From JALYGJ01 sp036558545 (GTDB lineage Bacteria > Chloroflexota > Limnocylindria > Limnocylindrales > CSP1-4), in NCBI GenBank assembly GCA_036558545.1, contig DATBFJ010000074.1, positions 27,441 through 91,440 of the forward strand: a DNA stretch of 64,000 nt, in the 5' to 3' direction. Both the position numbers and the translations under genes were made by a program. The notes beneath the pieces were generated by a model. It was not told the DNA's origin and did no database searches. It saw only the letters and a program-made list of their open reading frames with translations. Positions 16,699 to 24,184 of the stretch are shown in pieces (positions within the stretch are counted from its first letter, which is position 1; every line of letters starts with the position of its first letter).

Positions 16699-17985
16699 TC
16701 AGGGGATCTGCGCGATCCAGAGAACTGCTGACGATCTGTTCCCCGCACCCGATCCGGCCACCACCACGGTGTCCCCGAGCTGTTCCACTCCGTTCACCTC
16801 ATCTCCGGCGAAACCGTTTGGGGCATGCGTGGGCAACAAGTAGCGCGTCCAGACGCTGCCATCGGGTGAGGACAGCCAGATCGCGGGCGCGTCTTCGTCG
16901 ACGGCTGCGGCTCGGCTTCCGTTCGACGTGATGGTCTCGACGTAGCCTGGTTTGAACGGCACGCCGGCTGCGGTCCATTGTCTGCCGTCCGTTGATGTTT
17001 GGATCTGCTGGAAGGTTGCGTCGCGCGCGTCACCATAGGGAACTTCCAGGAACCCGCCATCAACGGCCACGATCGTTCCATCGCCAGGTACGGTCCCGAG
17101 CTTCGCCCAATCGACGCCGTTGTCGGATGACCAGAGGGTTTCATTCGCGCTCCGGTAGCTCTGACCGACGTACCCGCTTTGGACAGTGAGCAGCGCGAGT
17201 GGGTCTTGGCCGGTGCACTTCCAGGTCTCCCCGTCCGGCGAGAACCAAGTCGCCGAACCCACGGCCACCAATCCTGATGGGGTTTCGTACACGTTGCCGA
17301 TCGTCTCGCGGTCATCAGTTCCGCACTTGCCCGGGGCAAACGCGGGCTGGTCGGAGAGCGATGTCCAGTTCGCGCCATCTGACGAGCGGAACATCGCCGG
17401 ATGGTCACCTGGCTCGTAGCCGTCGAGAGTCCCGTAGGCGAAGAAACCCATGCTCGTCTCAGAAACAGCCAGCCCCTCTGGAGTCGACGGGAGCTCTCCG
17501 AGGATCGACCACGAAATTGCGTCGGGGCTCGCGAGAAGCCACGAATCCTCGCCGATGCAGTACGAGGGACAGATGCCGTGCCCACCCTGGCCCAGCCACC
17601 TGCCATTGCTCGGCCAGACGCCCATTCCATCGAAGCCGAAGAGTTCGTCGCCGCCCAAGCGTCGCCACCGGACCCCGTCCATGTCAGTTACCTCGGGCGT
17701 TGCAGATGGCACCCCTGGCGTCCACGGCGCGAGGGTCGGAAGCGTCAAGTCGTAAGTAGCCCGAGGCGGGGACGGCATTGGCGATCTCGAGGACTCTGGC
17801 GTAGTCGACGGCGAGGCGCTCGGCACGATGGCGGGGGCGGTGCCGGTCAGAGGCAGCCTTGTTGAAATCGGGGCGACCGGCGGCGCAGATGGCGAGAGCG
17901 ACGTCGTCGCGGTGCACGAAATAAGCGCGACGACAGACATGACGACGAGGACGACTCGGCCGATCACCTTGTGTGTGACGAGCAA
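16699..17985 (-). CDS. Lipoprotein with Asp-box (BNR) repeats
   Basis: A 428-residue exported protein. The signal peptide ends in lipobox ALISC, followed by a Ser/Thr/Pro linker of about 70 residues. The mature domain has Asp-box repeats (SPDAISW, SSDGANW, SPDGETW, SDNGVDW, STDGRQW, SPDGSVW). No sialidase catalytic arginine triad is recognisable, so a binding role is more likely than hydrolysis. It lies 23 bases after a similar lipoprotein and 50 bases before the ECF sigma gene on the same strand. The start may be TTG at 17985 or an internal GTG six codons later. Confidence 0.8.
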   Translation of the reverse strand: MLVTHKVIGRVVLVVMSVVALISCTATTSLSPSAPPVAPISTRLPLTGTAPAIVPSASPSTTPESSRSPMPSPPRATYDLTLPTLAPWTPGVPSATPEVTDMDGVRWRRLGGDELFGFDGMGVWPSNGRWLGQGGHGICPSYCIGEDSWLLASPDAISWSILGELPSTPEGLAVSETSMGFFAYGTLDGYEPGDHPAMFRSSDGANWTSLSDQPAFAPGKCGTDDRETIGNVYETPSGLVAVGSATWFSPDGETWKCTGQDPLALLTVQSGYVGQSYRSANETLWSSDNGVDWAKLGTVPGDGTIVAVDGGFLEVPYGDARDATFQQIQTSTDGRQWTAAGVPFKPGYVETITSNGSRAAAVDEDAPAIWLSSPDGSVWTRYLLPTHAPNGFAGDEVNGVEQLGDTVVVAGSGAGNRSSAVLWIAQIP

Positions 17986-18007
17986 TGCCCGGCCAATGTG
18001 GCCAGGC

Positions 18008-19345
18008 TCACGGCAAGAGGTCCGACCGGTTGGCTTCCCACGCGACGCCCCATCCGACCGAATCGCGACTCGGCCAGAACTTCCAATCGATGCCGACCCC
18101 TTCCAATTGAGTGCCCACTGACGTCAAGTAGTCGATCTCACGACCGTGCCAGCCTTGCTGCGACATCTGATGCCACGACCGTCCGTCCGCACTTGTCCAG
18201 ATGTTCTGGCGCACGTTCGACTCCTCCAGCACGCAACATTTACCGGGGTCGCGGCCAATGGCGATGAAGCCTTGATCGTCGGCCAGGATCTGATCGACGT
18301 ATTGCGGCGCCGAGACTGCCGGCCGCCAGACCAGACCATCGGCCGAACTCCATGCGGACCACTCGTTGCTCAGCTCGTAGTCAGTGAAGGTGGCCCGCCG
18401 CGCGGTAATCACCCAGCCAAGCGGCCCAGAGGCTATCTCGGCCTTGCTCGCCGCCATCGAATCGGGCAACTCGACGACCTCTGACCAGTCAAGGCCGTCC
18501 GTCGTCCGCCAGAGCTCTATCGGTGTCTTGATTCTGGCATCTTCCGTGGGATCGTCACTGCGCAACGCCCACAGGTAGTCCTCCGTTTCGTAGAGGGCGA
18601 GAAGGCCGTCGGCCACAACCAGACCGGATGGGCTGGACACCACGTGCCAAGTTATTCCGTCGTCGTCGGAATACACGGGATCGGACTTCGAATTGTCGTT
18701 GTTGAAAGCCAGCAGCCGACCATCTATTTCGGCCAGGTCACTGCCCACACCTGGATACGAGCCAGCGACTTTCCAAGCCAGGCCGTCAGTTGATATCAGT
18801 GCATGAGTCAAGAACTCGGTGTCGTTCAGTTCCAAGCCAAGCGCGGCAAACCCATTCCCGGTCGGCGCTATGGCATGAATTCGATCGATGTGCGGCTGGT
18901 CGGGCAGCGCTGCCAGTTGCCAGAGCCGAGCGTCGTTTGAGTACCAGAGTTGCGCATCCCAACCGTCGGCAACGGGCTGTCCGCTCAGAACGTAGGTCCC
19001 TTGGCGCTCGCTTGCAGCCCAGAGGCCGGTCACCTGATCCAGGCCGACGTCCGTCGTCTCAATCCAGGGCGCGACAACGTTGGGGATGGGCGAAGGGGCT
19101 ATAGGGGGCCGGACAGTACCTCGTGGGCTGGCCGTCGACGATGCCGTGGGCGAGTCATGGCTGGGAGTGGGCGTAGCGACTGGTAACGACGTCACGACGG
19201 CCGTTGGAGTGGACCTCGGCCCAGCAGGGGTTGTCGTGGGCACGGGTTGGGCCGAAGCATCCGGCGTTGCCACAGGTGGGGAGCCCGAGCCGCACGAACA
19301 CACAAGAGCCGCACCCATAGTGACCACGACGAGCCGACGCATCAT
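18008..19345 (-). CDS. Lipoprotein with degenerate Asp-box (BNR) repeats
   Basis: A 445-residue exported protein. The signal peptide ends LVCSC, the lipid-modified cysteine, followed by a Pro/Thr/Ser linker to about residue 95. The mature domain has six or seven Asp-box variants (SNDARLW, STDGLAW, DDGITWH, TTDGLDW, SADGLVW, SADGRSW). A CC pair in GKCCVLEESN is unusual. First gene of the apparent four-gene operon lipoprotein-lipoprotein-sigma-membrane sensor. Function unknown; paralogy to the next two Asp-box genes suggests surface ligand sensing or binding. Confidence 0.8.
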   Translation of the reverse strand: MMRRLVVVTMGAALVCSCGSGSPPVATPDASAQPVPTTTPAGPRSTPTAVVTSLPVATPTPSHDSPTASSTASPRGTVRPPIAPSPIPNVVAPWIETTDVGLDQVTGLWAASERQGTYVLSGQPVADGWDAQLWYSNDARLWQLAALPDQPHIDRIHAIAPTGNGFAALGLELNDTEFLTHALISTDGLAWKVAGSYPGVGSDLAEIDGRLLAFNNDNSKSDPVYSDDDGITWHVVSSPSGLVVADGLLALYETEDYLWALRSDDPTEDARIKTPIELWRTTDGLDWSEVVELPDSMAASKAEIASGPLGWVITARRATFTDYELSNEWSAWSSADGLVWRPAVSAPQYVDQILADDQGFIAIGRDPGKCCVLEESNVRQNIWTSADGRSWHQMSQQGWHGREIDYLTSVGTQLEGVGIDWKFWPSRDSVGWGVAWEANRSDLLP

Positions 19346-19401
19346 TCCATGGTGGTCTCGAGGTCGATGAACGAAAGTGCCGAAAGTCGCCTGATGGTGG
19401 G

Positions 19402-19713
19402 CTAGTTGACGACGACTCCGGTTAGGCCGCGCAGGTGTTCCGGCAGCCGAGTCGCGTCGTCGCCCGAGAAGCCGGGACCGCGGAGCGCGCCACCTTCAAA
19501 GAAATCCGAGTAGCGCGTCTTGTTGTCGCCCGCGTATCGAAAGGCTTCGGCGATGCCGACTCGGCGGAGCTCCGGAAACTCGCCAAGCATGTCGTCCGGT
19601 GTGAGCCCGTTGGAGCGCATCTCGAGGATGTTGCGGACGGTGAGGCGCGTGCCGTAGCAGAACGGCTCGCCGTTCATCACCAGTGGATCGACCTTGACCC
19701 ATTTGATCGTCAT
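19402..19713 (-). CDS. DUF433-family protein
   Basis: A 103-residue protein whose N-terminal 60 residues match the DUF433 winged-helix pattern (DPLVMNGEPFCYGTRLTV, then MRSNGLTPDDMLGEFPEL). DUF433 proteins are often antitoxin-like partners of DUF5615/PIN-type toxins. No such partner lies beside it; the neighbour 16 bases upstream is an unrelated 167-residue protein. The C-terminal 35 residues are family-unlike. Confidence 0.75.
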   Translation of the reverse strand: MTIKWVKVDPLVMNGEPFCYGTRLTVRNILEMRSNGLTPDDMLGEFPELRRVGIAEAFRYAGDNKTRYSDFFEGGALRGPGFSGDDATRLPEHLRGLTGVVVN

Positions 19714-19729
19714 CAGGCGGTCACCGAAC

Positions 19730-20233
19730 CTAGATCCATTTGTCGTCGCCGATGCCCGCGCCTTTCCAGAAGAAGCGGATGATCGGATTGCCCTTGTGAT
19801 CGCCGGGCAGCTTCTGGTGGAACTTCAGCTTCTTGTTCCATCGTTCGAAGAGCGCCTGCGCCGCCTCGTTCTCATCCGGGGTCAGCACGGCGGCGCAGGC
19901 GGCACGCAGGCCAGCCAGCATCGCCATGAAATCCGCCATGGGAATCTGGCGCCGCCGATAGATAGGTACAAGCCACTCGCCGTAACTGACGACGTAGGCA
20001 TCCTCGCCCGTCTCAAGGGCCCTGGCGAGCTGCTCGATGTGGCGGTCGAAATCACGCAGGATCAATCGCAGCTGAGTCTGGTCGTAACGATCATCGAACC
20101 CGGGCGCGATATGTATCGTCTCCTGCAAAGCGACGTTGGCCAGGCGAGTGCGGTTGTCGCGCAGCTGCTTCGCCGCGGACGGCAAACCGGCAGTGACGTC
20201 GTCGGGCGGCAGGCCAAGGCTCGGATGATGCAT
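19730..20233 (-). CDS. Conserved hypothetical protein, no recognised domain
   Basis: A 167-residue soluble, mainly helical protein with no signal peptide. It has a His/Asp/Arg-containing first half (QETIHIAPGFDDRYDQTQ) and a basic C-terminal part (RWNKKLKFHQKLPGDHKGN) ending in FFWKGAGIGDDKWI. The ATG at 20233 is selected because a TANNNT hexamer (TAGGTT) lies five bases upstream and only 22 bases separate it from a divergent gene. The following DUF433 gene is 16 bases away. Function unknown. Confidence 0.7.
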   Translation of the reverse strand: MHHPSLGLPPDDVTAGLPSAAKQLRDNRTRLANVALQETIHIAPGFDDRYDQTQLRLILRDFDRHIEQLARALETGEDAYVVSYGEWLVPIYRRRQIPMADFMAMLAGLRAACAAVLTPDENEAAQALFERWNKKLKFHQKLPGDHKGNPIIRFFWKGAGIGDDKWI

Positions 20234-20242
20234 CGGGCAACC

Positions 20243-20248
20243 TAGTCT
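20243..20248 (+). promoter_or_regulatory. -10-like TAGTCT, probable leaderless promoter
   Basis: TAGTCT ends seven bases before the GTG start of the membrane protein gene. The 22-base gap between two divergent genes leaves room only for start-proximal promoters. No convincing -35 is seen. Confidence 0.35.
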
Positions 20249-20255
20249 ATAAGGT

Positions 20256-20681
20256 GTGACGGCCCGCTCGACGCCTCGCGCAATCGCTCTCGGGATCGCG
20301 GCCACGGCCACGGTACTGCTCGGATACGCCCTTCTTTCTGAGCCCCTCGAGATCACCTTCGGATTGCTGGTGGCAGGCATTGTCGGTGGCTGGCTAATCG
20401 GCCACGCTCTCTCGTACGGCGCCTGGAACAACCGCGATCACGAGCCGTACCGCCCGTTGCAGTGGACTGCGCTCATTTTGTGCGCGGTGGCGTGGGTCGG
20501 TGCGCTCGTCCTCGCTTTCGTGATCAGTCAAGCGCTCGTGCCCGATTCGAGCGTCCCGCTCGGAGACAAGCTCACGACCAGCAACTTCTTCGACTACCTT
20601 TTCGGGTTGGACTTCGTGCCGGTCGTCCACGTTCTCGCATTTGCGTTGATGGCTTTCATGGCGTGGCGCGGGGCCCGATGA
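20256..20681 (+). CDS. Four-helix membrane protein, unknown function
   Basis: A 141-residue integral membrane protein with four predicted helices (about 8-25, 33-52, 70-90 and 120-138). The loop YGAWNNRDHEPYRPLQW after helix 2 is charged and aromatic. GTG start without a Shine-Dalgarno sequence, consistent with a leaderless mRNA. It is followed after seven bases by the c-di-AMP receptor-like gene, so the two are probably co-transcribed. No family recognised. Confidence 0.7.
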   Translation: MTARSTPRAIALGIAATATVLLGYALLSEPLEITFGLLVAGIVGGWLIGHALSYGAWNNRDHEPYRPLQWTALILCAVAWVGALVLAFVISQALVPDSSVPLGDKLTTSNFFDYLFGLDFVPVVHVLAFALMAFMAWRGAR

Positions 20682-20688
20682 TGAGCGT

Positions 20689-21015
20689 ATGCCGAAGCTC
20701 CTGATCGCCGTCGTCCACGCCCAGGACGCCGGACAGCTGGTCGAAGCGCTGCGTGGCGCCGATATGCGCGTCACCGAGGTTCTCAGCCGCGGCGGCTTCC
20801 TCCAGGCCCGCAACGCGATGCTCTACATCGGCGTCGAGAACGATGAGGTCGACGAGGCGATGCATCTGATCGAAGAGAACTGCAAGTCGCACACTGAGAG
20901 CGTCACCGCCGAACCGATGGGTGTTTTCGGAGAGGGCAACTGGATGCCCGCCGAGGTCACCCATGGCGGCGCGACGGTATTTGTCGTGCCACTCGACGAG
21001 ATCCGCCGGATCTAG
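20689..21015 (+). CDS. darA: PII-like cyclic-di-AMP receptor (DarA/DUF970 family)
   Basis: A 108-residue protein matching the PII-like c-di-AMP receptor family: MPKLLIAVVHAQDAGQLVEAL, then VTEVLSRGGFLQARNAMLYIGVE and the C-terminal GGATVFVVPLDEI strand. These trimeric proteins bind c-di-AMP between subunits and report its level to unknown partners. The FL (GGFLQ) and GGATVF segments are the usual ligand-contacting regions. No cyclase or phosphodiesterase gene is nearby; the upstream membrane protein is a possible partner (inference). Confidence 0.85.
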   Translation: MPKLLIAVVHAQDAGQLVEALRGADMRVTEVLSRGGFLQARNAMLYIGVENDEVDEAMHLIEENCKSHTESVTAEPMGVFGEGNWMPAEVTHGGATVFVVPLDEIRRI

Positions 21016-21017
21016 CG

Positions 21018-21061
21018 CAGTCGGCCTGCGTGACTGGGGCAGTCGACCTGCGTGACTGGGG
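21018..21061 (+). repeat. Tandem pair of a 22-bp repeat
   Basis: Two adjacent copies (21018-21039 and 21040-21061) of a 22-base unit beginning CAGTCGRCCTGCGTGACTG and ending GGG, differing at one base. It lies three bases after the darA-like gene and just before the stop of a convergent gene. It may be a repetitive extragenic element; no copy elsewhere in the window was noticed. Confidence 0.6.
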
Positions 21062-21074
21062 CCCTGACCCAGCC

Positions 21075-21398
21075 CTAGTCGGGCGTCTCGCCCAGGAAAG
21101 GCATGTGATCCTGGGCCGCCTTGAGACTCATCTGGAGCGCCGCGGTCTTCTGCGCCGCGACATCCCGAACGTACGCGGATTCCTCCTCCGGCGTCATCCG
21201 CCGGCCACGGACCTCATTGGAGCGGCCGACCGACAACCAGATGAGGTGATAGCGGTCCATCGAGCCCCAAGCTGCGGATAGAAGCTCGTCGCTGAGCTGG
21301 AGCCACGTGCGCATGGCCGGCAGGCTGGGCTGCTGTTGGAGCCGCTCCCCCTCGGCGATCAACCGGCTCGTCCGCTCGATCAACTCGTTTCTCGTCAT
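21075..21398 (-). CDS. Hypothetical helical protein
   Basis: A 107-residue soluble, strongly helical protein with heptad-like spacing in ELIERTSRLIAEGERLQQ and a DELLSAAWGSMDRYHLIWLSV segment. No signal peptide or known motif. It is convergent with the darA-like gene and divergent from the beta-lactamase-fold gene, so it stands alone. Its start is only 17 bases from that gene's start. Function unknown. Confidence 0.6.
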   Translation of the reverse strand: MTRNELIERTSRLIAEGERLQQQPSLPAMRTWLQLSDELLSAAWGSMDRYHLIWLSVGRSNEVRGRRMTPEEESAYVRDVAAQKTAALQMSLKAAQDHMPFLGETPD

Positions 21399-21414
21399 GC
21401 CGGGTTATGGTCAC

Positions 21415-22536
21415 ATGGTGACCACGGTCTCCGAGCATTCGACCGACGCTGCGTCCGACGTCAGCACGGCACGCCTGCGAGAAGATCCGCACCGACTCGA
21501 TGCGGTGTTCGAGCGCCTTGGTTCGCGAGTAGCCGAAGGAGCACTTTCCGCCGCGGCGCTCGCGATTGGCGACGCGGAGGGCCTGATACGGCGCGAGACG
21601 TTCAGCAGCGAATCGAAGCCACTCGACGCGGAGAGCATCTTCTTCCTGGCTTCTGTCACCAAGCCGATCATCTCGACACTGTTCATGCAACTCGTCGAGG
21701 AAGGTTTGGTTGGCCTGCGCCAGCCGGTCGCCGACTTTGAGCCACGAATGCGCGACCTTGGTGGCGGCCGCGAGCTGATCACACCGTGGCACGTCATGAC
21801 ACACACGTCGGGACTCGCTGATTTCGATCCGCGCGATATCGGACGCAAGCGGCCGAGCGGCGCGCAGATGACCCAGACGATGATCGAGTCGCCGCTGCGC
21901 TTCAAGCCCGGGACGCAGTGGGAGTACGTCAGTGCCTCGTTCTACCTGCTGACGCTGATCATCGAAAAGGTAACCGGCACGCCCTATCGGGAGTATCTCG
22001 ACGAGCGGCTGCAGAAGCCGCTCGGCATGCACACGACGTTCGACCCGCGCAGTGCGGGCCGGCCGATCGTCGCGGTGCACGGCATTGGCGTCGACTCGTT
22101 CCTGACCAGGTTCATCGTTCTGCGCTACATGGCCCGCGCGGCCCTGCCGGGCGGCGGATTGTTCGGCACTCTCGATGACATGACGCGTTTTGGCGCGGCA
22201 CTCTTAAGGCCGCGCGTCGTCGACGGCCGGCATCTGCCGCTGCGCGCGCAGACCATTGCCGAGATGGCCGAGGATCAGACGATGGGACTGGTCGCCGGTG
22301 TCGAATATGAAGAGGAACAGCGCGTCCACCACGGCTTGAGCTGGGGCAAACCGACGCTGATGCGGGATGTGCCAGGGTCGAAGAACGTCTTCTCGCACGG
22401 TGGTGCCAGTGGCACACGTCTGTGGGTGGATCCTGACGCAAACCTGGTCTTCGTCTTCTTCACCAACCGCTGGGCGGCGGAGCGCAGCGTTGAAACCGAA
22501 GCGCTGCGCGGCACGTACGAGGCAATGAAGCCCTAG
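21415..22536 (+). CDS. Serine beta-lactamase/DD-peptidase-like hydrolase (class C fold)
   Basis: A 373-residue member of the beta-lactamase family (PF00144). Nucleophile motif SVTK, second motif YVSASFY (the usual Y-x-N is Y-V-S) and third motif HGGASG replace KTG. This pattern is typical of esterase/EstB-like and aminopeptidase-like members rather than true beta-lactamases. There is no signal peptide, so it is probably cytoplasmic. Starts at 21397 and 21415 are both possible. The stop overlaps the convergent gene by four bases. Confidence 0.85.
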   Translation: MVTTVSEHSTDAASDVSTARLREDPHRLDAVFERLGSRVAEGALSAAALAIGDAEGLIRRETFSSESKPLDAESIFFLASVTKPIISTLFMQLVEEGLVGLRQPVADFEPRMRDLGGGRELITPWHVMTHTSGLADFDPRDIGRKRPSGAQMTQTMIESPLRFKPGTQWEYVSASFYLLTLIIEKVTGTPYREYLDERLQKPLGMHTTFDPRSAGRPIVAVHGIGVDSFLTRFIVLRYMARAALPGGGLFGTLDDMTRFGAALLRPRVVDGRHLPLRAQTIAEMAEDQTMGLVAGVEYEEEQRVHHGLSWGKPTLMRDVPGSKNVFSHGGASGTRLWVDPDANLVFVFFTNRWAAERSVETEALRGTYEAMKP

Positions 22537-22952
22537 GCGACATCGCCCTCGTTGCGTGCGAAGCCGCGCAAGCGGTCCCGGCACTCCATCGCATAACGCT
22601 CAACCTGACGGATGAGCCACGGTTCGGCGCGGACCGAATCCTCGATGGTCAGCTCGTCGCCGCGGTCGCCCTCACCCAACTCAAAGCCAAGTGACGTCCT
22701 GAAATCCGCGACCCAGTTTGCCTGTAGCTGCACGGCGACCGCGGCCACAACCGATCGCGAGAACGACCAGTCGAGGTAGTCCGAATTGAGCTGGTCGACG
22801 ATGTCGCGCAGCCTGATCGGCACTCCTCGTTCGAGGCGCGCGATCAGGTGTGCCACTCGCAGCGATGCAAACGGATCGCCCGATTCCGCCACGACGGGCG
22901 GCCAGACGTTCGCATCCGGCAATCCCTGAACATCGCGCAGCAGGAGGCTCAT
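22533..22952 (-). CDS. Conserved hypothetical protein
   Basis: A 139-residue soluble protein with no signal peptide. RLRDIVDQLNSDYLDWSFSRS and AVAVQLQANWVADFRTSLGFEL are the most ordered segments, and an acidic stretch (GEGDRGDELTIED) follows. The start at 22952 (MSLLLRDVQG) avoids overlap with the upstream DUF2255-like gene. No family recognised. It follows that gene by 22 bases on the same strand. Confidence 0.6.
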   Translation of the reverse strand: MSLLLRDVQGLPDANVWPPVVAESGDPFASLRVAHLIARLERGVPIRLRDIVDQLNSDYLDWSFSRSVVAAVAVQLQANWVADFRTSLGFELGEGDRGDELTIEDSVRAEPWLIRQVERYAMECRDRLRGFARNEGDVA

Positions 22953-22974
22953 CGGATGAATATGGCTGACGCGG

Positions 22975-23352
22975 TCAGTCGGCCGCGAGTGGTTCCAATC
23001 GGAGGGTCGTACCGAGGATCGAAGGTCGGAGCATGCCTGCCAGCGAATCATTGCCCGGATACTTGAGCTCGAGCTGACGGCTGCAACGAGCCACTGATTC
23101 CGGATCACTGGCGTCGTGCACGCTCACCGCAACCGACCGACCATCGATCACCAGCGCGACGTGCGCGTCCGGTTGCGTCGCCGCCTGATACCAGTAGCCG
23201 CGGTCACCCTTCCACGAGCGAACAAAAACATCGTCGCCGTCCACAAGAGTCCAGATGATCGTGCGTTGGGCCGAGCCGTCCGGACGGAGGGTCTCAATCT
23301 CGACCTCTTTCTCGCGTCGAAGGTAATCGAGCGCCCGCTCGTCAAAGCGCAC
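22975..23352 (-). CDS. DUF2255-like (FMN-binding split-barrel type) protein
   Basis: A 125-residue protein resembling DUF2255/pyridoxamine-phosphate-oxidase-like small proteins: IIWTLVDGDDVFVRSWKGDRGYWYQAA, then HVALVIDGRSVAVSVHDASDPE. Such proteins bind flavin or deazaflavin cofactors in some members, which cannot be confirmed here. The GTG start overlaps the stop of the protease gene by one base (TAGTG), so the two are translationally coupled. Confidence 0.7.
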   Translation of the reverse strand: MRFDERALDYLRREKEVEIETLRPDGSAQRTIIWTLVDGDDVFVRSWKGDRGYWYQAATQPDAHVALVIDGRSVAVSVHDASDPESVARCSRQLELKYPGNDSLAGMLRPSILGTTLRLEPLAAD

Positions 23353-24086
23353 TAGTACATCGACTCCAGGCCGAGCATGTCCCCCAAACCGAGAGTCGCC
23401 TCGTTGTTCTCGCACGGTCCATCGAGGTAAGGGCTCATGGTCAAGCGACCGTGCTTCGTTTCGCCAACGTGGTCCATGCCAAACACGTGACCCGCCTCAT
23501 GCGTAATCGTCGCCTCGAGCATCGGCGAATCGCCATGACAGGTTGACAGCGACAGGGCCCATGTCTCCTTGGTCGTGATCTTCATGTCAGCTTCGATGAT
23601 CTTTCCGCTGTTGATCCAGTAGCAGGTCACGGCCAGCACTCCGGAATTGAGGCTCCCAAAACCAACAACGTTCTTGCCGTCGCGTGAGTTGCAGTTTGGC
23701 GCGCTGGACGTCGTGCCCAGATACTGCGATGTGGCACTGATCTTGTCCGCCCTGCCACAGTCGTTGTGTGCGCCGGTGATGTTGGCGAACGACTTCTGGA
23801 GCTTCTGAGCCACGGAGTTCTTGTTCAGACCGGACGGCGTGCTCGATGCCTTGAACGACCACTTGTATGTGCTCGCCTGCTTGCCGCCGATGAGGTTGAA
23901 CGCCTTGTCCTGGCACGGCGGCGGCGAGATGCCAACGCTGCCGGCGAGCATCGCCGCCGCATGCGACGGCATCCGGATTTCGTCAACCACAAGTCTCACT
24001 GGTGAAGCCGCAGCTACGGGCGCGGCTACTGCGAAAAGGACGCTGACCGAGCCGAAAAGAGACAGCAAGCGAGCCAGAAAAGACAC
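23352..24086 (-). CDS. Secreted matrixin-like zinc metalloprotease
   Basis: A 244-residue exported protein. The N-terminus is a signal peptide (LLSLFGSVSVLFAVAAPVA, cleavage after AAA). The metzincin zinc motif is complete, HEAGHVFGMDH (HExxHxxGxxH), and a Met-turn follows in RLTMSPYLD. Four to six cysteines suggest extracellular disulfides. The GTG at 24086 has a GGAGGG ribosome site six bases upstream, which decides the start over much longer reading frames. Its physiological substrate is unknown. Confidence 0.88.
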   Translation of the reverse strand: MSFLARLLSLFGSVSVLFAVAAPVAAASPVRLVVDEIRMPSHAAAMLAGSVGISPPPCQDKAFNLIGGKQASTYKWSFKASSTPSGLNKNSVAQKLQKSFANITGAHNDCGRADKISATSQYLGTTSSAPNCNSRDGKNVVGFGSLNSGVLAVTCYWINSGKIIEADMKITTKETWALSLSTCHGDSPMLEATITHEAGHVFGMDHVGETKHGRLTMSPYLDGPCENNEATLGLGDMLGLESMY

Positions 24087-24184
24087 GAGAACCCTCCGAG
24101 ACCACACGACGAGCTGGTGCGCGAAGGATAGTGGGCAGTCCGATTCGGGACCGTCTTTGGCTTGGGCGCGGGTACGGGCTCGGG

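Noticed and set aside
13741..19345. Sialidase activity for the Asp-box proteins
   Set aside because: Asp-boxes are structural; the arginine triad and nucleophilic Tyr of sialidases are not recognisable.
19402..20233. Toxin-antitoxin pair formed by the DUF433 gene and its neighbour
   Set aside because: The neighbour shows no DUF5615, PIN or RNase-type toxin motif.
21415..22536. Antibiotic-inactivating class C beta-lactamase
   Set aside because: No signal peptide, and the Y-x-N and KTG motifs are replaced by YVS and HGG, as in esterase-like members.
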